The translations under genes and the position numbers were made by a program. The notes beneath the pieces are model-generated. The model worked only from the letters and a program-made list of their open reading frames with translations, was not told the DNA's origin and ran no database searches. Positions 60,221-64,000 of a stretch of 64,000 bases of DNA are shown here, one piece after another. The stretch is from Lachnospiraceae bacterium (lineage in GTDB: Bacteria > Bacillota > Clostridia > Lachnospirales > Lachnospiraceae): positions 55,073 to 119,072 of the forward strand of contig JAILFK010000018.1 of the NCBI GenBank assembly GCA_024697595.1, read 5' to 3'. The first letter of the stretch is position 1, and the number at the start of each line of letters is the position of its first letter.

Positions 60221-61531
60221 TTAGTTAATTTTCCATATTTGAATGCTATAAGAAGGTAAATTACTTCCTCCTTCAAAACTATGTTCTGAATCTGTAATAA
60301 GTTCTCTGGCAGTGGCCGCCCCCGCATCAAAATAAGCCATAAAATCATTTTCCGACATATTTATAGCCACCAATACTCTCTCCTCATCACAAGCTCTCTC
60401 AAATATACACTGTTCATTTTGCAAAAGCAGACTTCTAAATCCACCGTAATTTAGCGCTTTAGAATTTTTCTTTATCTCAGCCAATTTTGCAATACAATCT
60501 GTAAGTTCATTCCACTGTGGCTCACCAAATGATACACGAAGCGCTTGATCTCCCGCAGATTTATCTCCCTTCGCTCCCCACTCACTTCCATAATATACAA
60601 TAGGAATCCCCGGCATGGTAAATGTCATTCCATATATAAGTGGTAAGTATCTCTCATCATTTACAATAGAAGCAATTCTAGTTACATCATGATTATCACA
60701 AAAGCTAAGAAGATGTGTCCCCCTAGCCACAGTCCAATCCTCCGGTCCAAACATTCTAAGGAGAGAATGAACTATCTCAAACATATTTCTTGAGTTAAAT
60801 GCAGAATACAATCCCTTATAGCACTGATAATTTGTCACAGAATGAATATTCATCTCCTGAAGCATTCTGCCATACTCCCCATGAAGCACTTCCCCCACCA
60901 AGAAGAAATCCTGCTTTTTGCCATCACAGTGAGCTCTTAATGCTCTCAAAAAATCATAATCAAGACAGTATGCCACATCTAATCTAATACCATCTATGTC
61001 AAATTCATCAATCCATCCATCAACAGCATCAAATATGTGATTGACCACATCTGGATTTTTAAGGTTTAACTTAACTAAATCATAATTACCTTCCCATCCT
61101 TCATACCATAACCCATCGTTATAATTTGAATTGCCCCCAAAATCAATTCTAGCAAACCAATTTACATATGGAGAATTCTCTCTGTTTTTTAACACATCTT
61201 GAAATGCCCAAAAGCCTCTACCTACATGATTAAACACGCCGTCCAAAACAACCTTGATATCCTCTTTATGTAGTTTGTCGACCACCTTGGCAAAATCCTG
61301 ATTAGTCCCAAGTCTGCAATCTATCTTGGTATAATCTCTAGTATTATAACCATGAGTATCTGATTCAAAAACTGGGGAAAAATAAATTGCATTGGCCCCC
61401 AGTTTTTTTATATGAGGGATCCAATCTATAACCTTATTTATTCTGTGTTCCTCCACACCATCATTTTCAAAGGGTGCTCCACAAAATCCCAATGGATAAA
61501 TTTGATAAAATACACTTTCATACGCCCACAT
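60221..61531 (-). CDS. Alpha-amylase-family glycosidase (GH13, cyclomaltodextrinase/neopullulanase-like)
   Basis: 436 residues. The (beta/alpha)8 barrel begins at once (VFYQIYPLGF), with region I DGVFNH near 97-102, the nucleophile Asp185 in GIRLDVAY, acid/base Glu214 in LVGEVLHG and Asp279 in FCDNHD, and a short C-terminal beta domain. There is no signal peptide, so it works in the cytoplasm, presumably on imported malto-oligosaccharides. The N-terminal CBM34-like domain of many neopullulanases is missing, which makes it a short form. GGAG lies 8 bases before ATG 61531. It is divergent from the beta-CASP gene. Confidence 0.92.
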   Translation of the reverse strand: MWAYESVFYQIYPLGFCGAPFENDGVEEHRINKVIDWIPHIKKLGANAIYFSPVFESDTHGYNTRDYTKIDCRLGTNQDFAKVVDKLHKEDIKVVLDGVFNHVGRGFWAFQDVLKNRENSPYVNWFARIDFGGNSNYNDGLWYEGWEGNYDLVKLNLKNPDVVNHIFDAVDGWIDEFDIDGIRLDVAYCLDYDFLRALRAHCDGKKQDFFLVGEVLHGEYGRMLQEMNIHSVTNYQCYKGLYSAFNSRNMFEIVHSLLRMFGPEDWTVARGTHLLSFCDNHDVTRIASIVNDERYLPLIYGMTFTMPGIPIVYYGSEWGAKGDKSAGDQALRVSFGEPQWNELTDCIAKLAEIKKNSKALNYGGFRSLLLQNEQCIFERACDEERVLVAINMSENDFMAYFDAGAATARELITDSEHSFEGGSNLPSYSIQIWKIN

Positions 61532-61636
61532 AAATCTGTCTCCTCTGCCATATTATTTCAGTAAAAATAATATTTTTCTTTCTCATAAATTTTTCAGATA
61601 TTTTACACATTTGTCTGTTAATAATTATATCATTTT

Positions 61637-61645
61637 TGGTATAAT
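61637..61645 (+). promoter_or_regulatory. Extended -10 promoter of the beta-CASP gene
   Basis: TGG-TATAAT (61637-61645) on the plus strand, about 40 bases before the start codon. No good -35 box at 17 bases (GTTAAT). Confidence 0.5.
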
Positions 61646-61683
61646 ATTATTATAAAAATTTACAAAAAAGGGGGACAGTTATT

Positions 61684-63300
61684 ATGGTACTAGAATTTGT
61701 TGGAGCTGATCGCGAAGTAACTGGAAGTTGCCACTATTTACGTTTTGGGGATAAACACATATTAGTGGATTGTGGAATGGAACAAGGACCTGATTTGTAT
61801 GTGAATCAAGAAATTTTGGTTCCTCCTGCTGATATTGATTATGTATTTGTAACACATGCTCATATTGACCATTCCGGTTTATTGCCTCTTCTATATAGTC
61901 ATGGTTTTAGAGGAGAAGTTTATGCAACTAAAGCCACCTGTGATTTGTGTAATATTATGCTTAGAGATTCTGCTCACATCCAAGAATTTGAAGCTGAATG
62001 GAAAAACAGAAAGGCAAAACGTTCTGGCAAAGCTGAAGTTGAGCCAATGTATACCACCAATGATGCCATTGGTGTATTAGAACATTTTCTACCTTGTGAC
62101 TATGACAGCAAAATGAATATCTGTGAGGGATTAGAAGTTCGCTTTGTAGATGCAGGTCACCTTCTCGGATCTTCCTCTATTGAAATGTGGGTAAATGAAG
62201 ATGGCAAGGAAACTAAAATTGTATTTTCCGGAGATATAGGTCACGGCAATAGACCTCTTATAAAAGATCCAAGTTTCATAGAAGATGCTGACTATGTTCT
62301 TATTGAGTCAACCTATGGAGACAGATTACATGAGACACCTCCTGATTATGCACTACTGCTTGCAGATATTATCAGAGACACCTTTAAACGCGGAGGAAAT
62401 TTGGTGATCCCTGCATTTGCTGTAGGTCGTACTCAGGAAATGTTATATCACATTCGTCGAATCAAAACTGAAGATATGTTACCAGAATTCCCAAATTTCC
62501 CTGTTTATATAGACAGTCCTCTGGCTGTGGAGGCCACCAACATTTTCAATGAAAATATTGCAGACTGTTTCAATTATGATACTATGGAACTTGTAAAATC
62601 TGGTATCAACCCTATTAAATTTGACGGTTTACATGTGGCTGTATCAAGTGACGAGTCAAAACTTATCAATATGATAGATGCTCCAAAGGTAATAATTTCT
62701 GCCTCAGGAATGTGCGAAGCTGGTAGAATCAGGCATCATTTAAAGCATAATCTATGGAGAGCCGACTCTACTATCCTGTTTGTAGGATACCAAGTTCCTG
62801 GTACTTTAGGATTCAATCTCTTAAATGGTGCAACTTCAGTAAAATTATTTGGTGAAGAAATTGATGTAAAAGCCAAAATTGTAAAATGTCCCGGAATCAG
62901 CGCTCATGCTGACAAGGATCATTTGACAGATTGGTTAAGACACTTCAAGAATCCTCCAAAAAAAGTATTCATCGTTCACGGTGAAGAGGAAACCTCACTC
63001 TCCTTTGCTGAACATGTAAAGGAAGAATTAGGATTTGATACTTATGTTCCATATTCTGGAGATGTATACGACCTAGATCAAAACACTTGTATCAAAGAAG
63101 GTTCTAGAGAGCATGCTATCTCTAAAAGAGACAAGACAAAATCCGCAGGAGCCATACGTGCAACTGGTGTATATGCTAGACTATTACAAGCAGGAAACAG
63201 ATTACTTCATGTGATTCAAAAATCACAGGGTATGGCCAACAAAGACCTGGCAAAATTTGCGGATCAAATAACTGCTCTTGCTGATAAATGGGACAAATAA
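61684..63300 (+). CDS. Metallo-beta-lactamase-fold beta-CASP RNase-like protein
   Basis: 538 residues. The zinc motif THAHIDHSG (His58, His60, Asp62, His63) is followed by VDAGHLLGSS, VFSGDIGHG and the beta-CASP insert with IPAFAVGRTQEML. ISASGMCEAGR, SAHADKDHL near 405 and VHGEEE near 434 complete the RNA-type beta-CASP set. Relatives (CPSF-73-like and bacterial homologues) cleave RNA, so an RNA-processing nuclease in the cytoplasm is likely; the target is unknown. GGGGG lies before ATG 61684. The next gene starts 22 bases downstream and is probably co-transcribed. Confidence 0.92.
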   Translation: MVLEFVGADREVTGSCHYLRFGDKHILVDCGMEQGPDLYVNQEILVPPADIDYVFVTHAHIDHSGLLPLLYSHGFRGEVYATKATCDLCNIMLRDSAHIQEFEAEWKNRKAKRSGKAEVEPMYTTNDAIGVLEHFLPCDYDSKMNICEGLEVRFVDAGHLLGSSSIEMWVNEDGKETKIVFSGDIGHGNRPLIKDPSFIEDADYVLIESTYGDRLHETPPDYALLLADIIRDTFKRGGNLVIPAFAVGRTQEMLYHIRRIKTEDMLPEFPNFPVYIDSPLAVEATNIFNENIADCFNYDTMELVKSGINPIKFDGLHVAVSSDESKLINMIDAPKVIISASGMCEAGRIRHHLKHNLWRADSTILFVGYQVPGTLGFNLLNGATSVKLFGEEIDVKAKIVKCPGISAHADKDHLTDWLRHFKNPPKKVFIVHGEEETSLSFAEHVKEELGFDTYVPYSGDVYDLDQNTCIKEGSREHAISKRDKTKSAGAIRATGVYARLLQAGNRLLHVIQKSQGMANKDLAKFADQITALADKWDK

Positions 63301-63322
63301 ATTTTAAGGAGAGTTAACTATA

Positions 63323-63844
63323 ATGAAAACAAGTACAACAGCAACCACTAAGAAATGGGTTTTAACAGCTCTGTTTACAGCTTTGGTAACTGTTGCAACA
63401 ATGATAATCAAAATTCCAACTGTAGGTACAGGCGGATATATACATTTCGGTGACGCCTTTGTCATCTTGTCTGGTATAATCCTCGGTCCTGTCTATGGCG
63501 CACTTGCTGGTGGATTAGGATCTGCTCTATCAGATTTGATTGGCGGATACATGGTCTATGTCCCTGCTACTTTTGTAATAAAAGCTTTGGTGGGACTGGT
63601 ATCTGGAATTGTATACAAGAAATTTATGGTAAATAAAACAAATTCCGCAGTGCGCTGTGTCATCTGCGGAATATTTGCAACAATTATTGTAGCTGGTGGT
63701 TATCTGATTTACGAATTATTCTTCTATGGCAACGCTGCATTTTCAAGTGTTCCACAAAATATAATTCAAGGATTGTCAGGATTAGTAATATCAGTAATAT
63801 TGCTTCCTGCTCTACGAAAAGCAATTATATTTAACGAAGATTAA
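63323..63844 (+). CDS. ECF transporter substrate-binding (S) component
   Basis: 173 residues with five or six membrane helices. The pattern KWVLTALFTALVTVATM, then YIHFGDAFVILSGIILGP and GALAGGLGSALSDLIGGY is typical of S components of vitamin uptake systems. These bind a vitamin such as pantothenate, a thiamine precursor or folate and dock on a shared EcfAAT energiser encoded elsewhere. The ligand cannot be told from sequence. AGGAG lies 10 bases before the ATG. No riboswitch is seen, and the gene shares the transcript of the beta-CASP gene. Confidence 0.88.
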   Translation: MKTSTTATTKKWVLTALFTALVTVATMIIKIPTVGTGGYIHFGDAFVILSGIILGPVYGALAGGLGSALSDLIGGYMVYVPATFVIKALVGLVSGIVYKKFMVNKTNSAVRCVICGIFATIIVAGGYLIYELFFYGNAAFSSVPQNIIQGLSGLVISVILLPALRKAIIFNED

Positions 63845-63880
63845 TTTATTTTTATTTTCTTCGCCGATTGTAAAATGAAG

Positions 63881-63940
63881 TTGGACAACTAAATAAAAAA
63901 GCTCATGAGACATTTCTTTGATAGAATGTTAATTGTCCAA
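63881..63940. mobile_element. Left end of a probable insertion sequence (inverted TTGGACAA/TTGTCCAA)
   Basis: TTGGACAA (63881-63888) recurs inverted as TTGTCCAA (63933-63940), and GCTCATGA (63901) is inverted as TCATGAGC (63966-63973). These dyads lead into a new plus-strand ORF at the window edge. They could be a terminal repeat plus a regulatory hairpin of an IS. The other end is outside the window. Confidence 0.45.
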
Positions 63941-63966
63941 AAAATATAATCAAAGGAGCTATGTTC

Positions 63967-64000
63967 ATGAGCCAACTAAATTCTACCACACATTCTCATC
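63967..64000 (+). CDS. Start of a probable transposase gene (partial)
   Basis: ATG 63967 follows GGAG with 8-base spacing and opens MSQLNSTTHSH before the window ends. Short N-termini like this are seen on IS30-type transposases of Lachnospiraceae as far as I recall, but eleven codons cannot prove it. The inverted repeats just upstream support a mobile element. Confidence 0.45.
   Translation, partial: MSQLNSTTHSH

Noticed and set aside
1..64000. CRISPR array or prophage
   Set aside because: No regularly spaced short direct repeats and no phage structural, integrase or lysis genes were seen. The Cas4-like domain at 58.3-58.9 kb is part of a helicase fusion, not a CRISPR locus.

Overview
The window looks like chromosomal DNA from a low-GC Gram-positive anaerobe of the class Clostridia, most likely Lachnospiraceae (the Butyrivibrio, Roseburia and Lachnospira neighbourhood). 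The evidence is the AT-rich sequence, strong GGAGG-type ribosome binding sites, TTGACA/TATAAT-type promoters, a sigH-type sigma gene in the classic ispF-cysS-mrnC-rlmB-sigH order, a clostridial one-chain purL, and a B12-dependent methionine synthase next to a YitJ-type protein. The genus is inference. No similarity search was possible, so all names rest on motifs and gene order.

Layout. (1) 1-239 is the start of a response regulator. (2) 425-22765, a third of the window, is one uninterrupted minus-strand gene for a secreted repeat protein of 7446 residues. It has a signal peptide, Fn3-like, Ig-like, InlB-like, MBG and YDG modules, and a C-terminus with three membrane helices and no LPXTG motif. 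(3) 23007-26173 is the glycolytic block gap, pgk, tpiA. (4) 26456-27268 is a PHP phosphoesterase. It is followed by a probable small RNA gene (27324-27431) with its own promoter and terminator. (5) 27541-32691 is one operon: ispF, cysS, mrnC, rlmB, sigH and an EAL-domain gene. (6) 32779-38854 is a sugar and plant-polysaccharide cluster: Gfo/Idh/MocA oxidoreductase, GH78 alpha-L-rhamnosidase, a divergent AraC regulator and an SGNH (GDSL) esterase. (7) 38907-43275 is an accessory island beside two tRNA genes. It holds an LXG-like type VII secretion toxin, membrane-anchored immunity-type proteins, small helical adaptor-like proteins, a truncated duplicate of one adaptor, a bare translation start with no gene behind it, and a fragment of a second oxidoreductase gene. 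(8) 43325-43494 has tRNA-Met and tRNA-Val. (9) 43584-56400 is biosynthesis: metH, yitJ-like, carB, carA, purL. (10) 56514-60107 has a small unknown gene, a sirtuin and a Cas4/RecB-like nuclease fused to an XPD/DinG-type helicase. (11) 60221-63844 has a GH13 amylase, a beta-CASP metallo-RNase and an ECF transporter S component. The window ends at the left end of a probable insertion sequence.

How the parts work together. The core genes serve lower glycolysis, isoprenoid and cysteinyl-tRNA supply, rRNA maturation, methionine regeneration, and pyrimidine, arginine and purine precursors. The accessory genes point to a host- or plant-fibre-associated habitat: a giant cell-surface protein, rhamnoside breakdown and starch breakdown. 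The island at 38.9-43.3 kb fits contact-dependent competition with other bacteria. No type VII secretion machinery (EssC, EsxA) is present here, so the module would depend on machinery elsewhere. The most interesting items are the giant protein and its unusual anchor, the scarred LXG-like cassette, and the orphan small RNA. No stretch over 300 bases lacks a gene, RNA or fragment.
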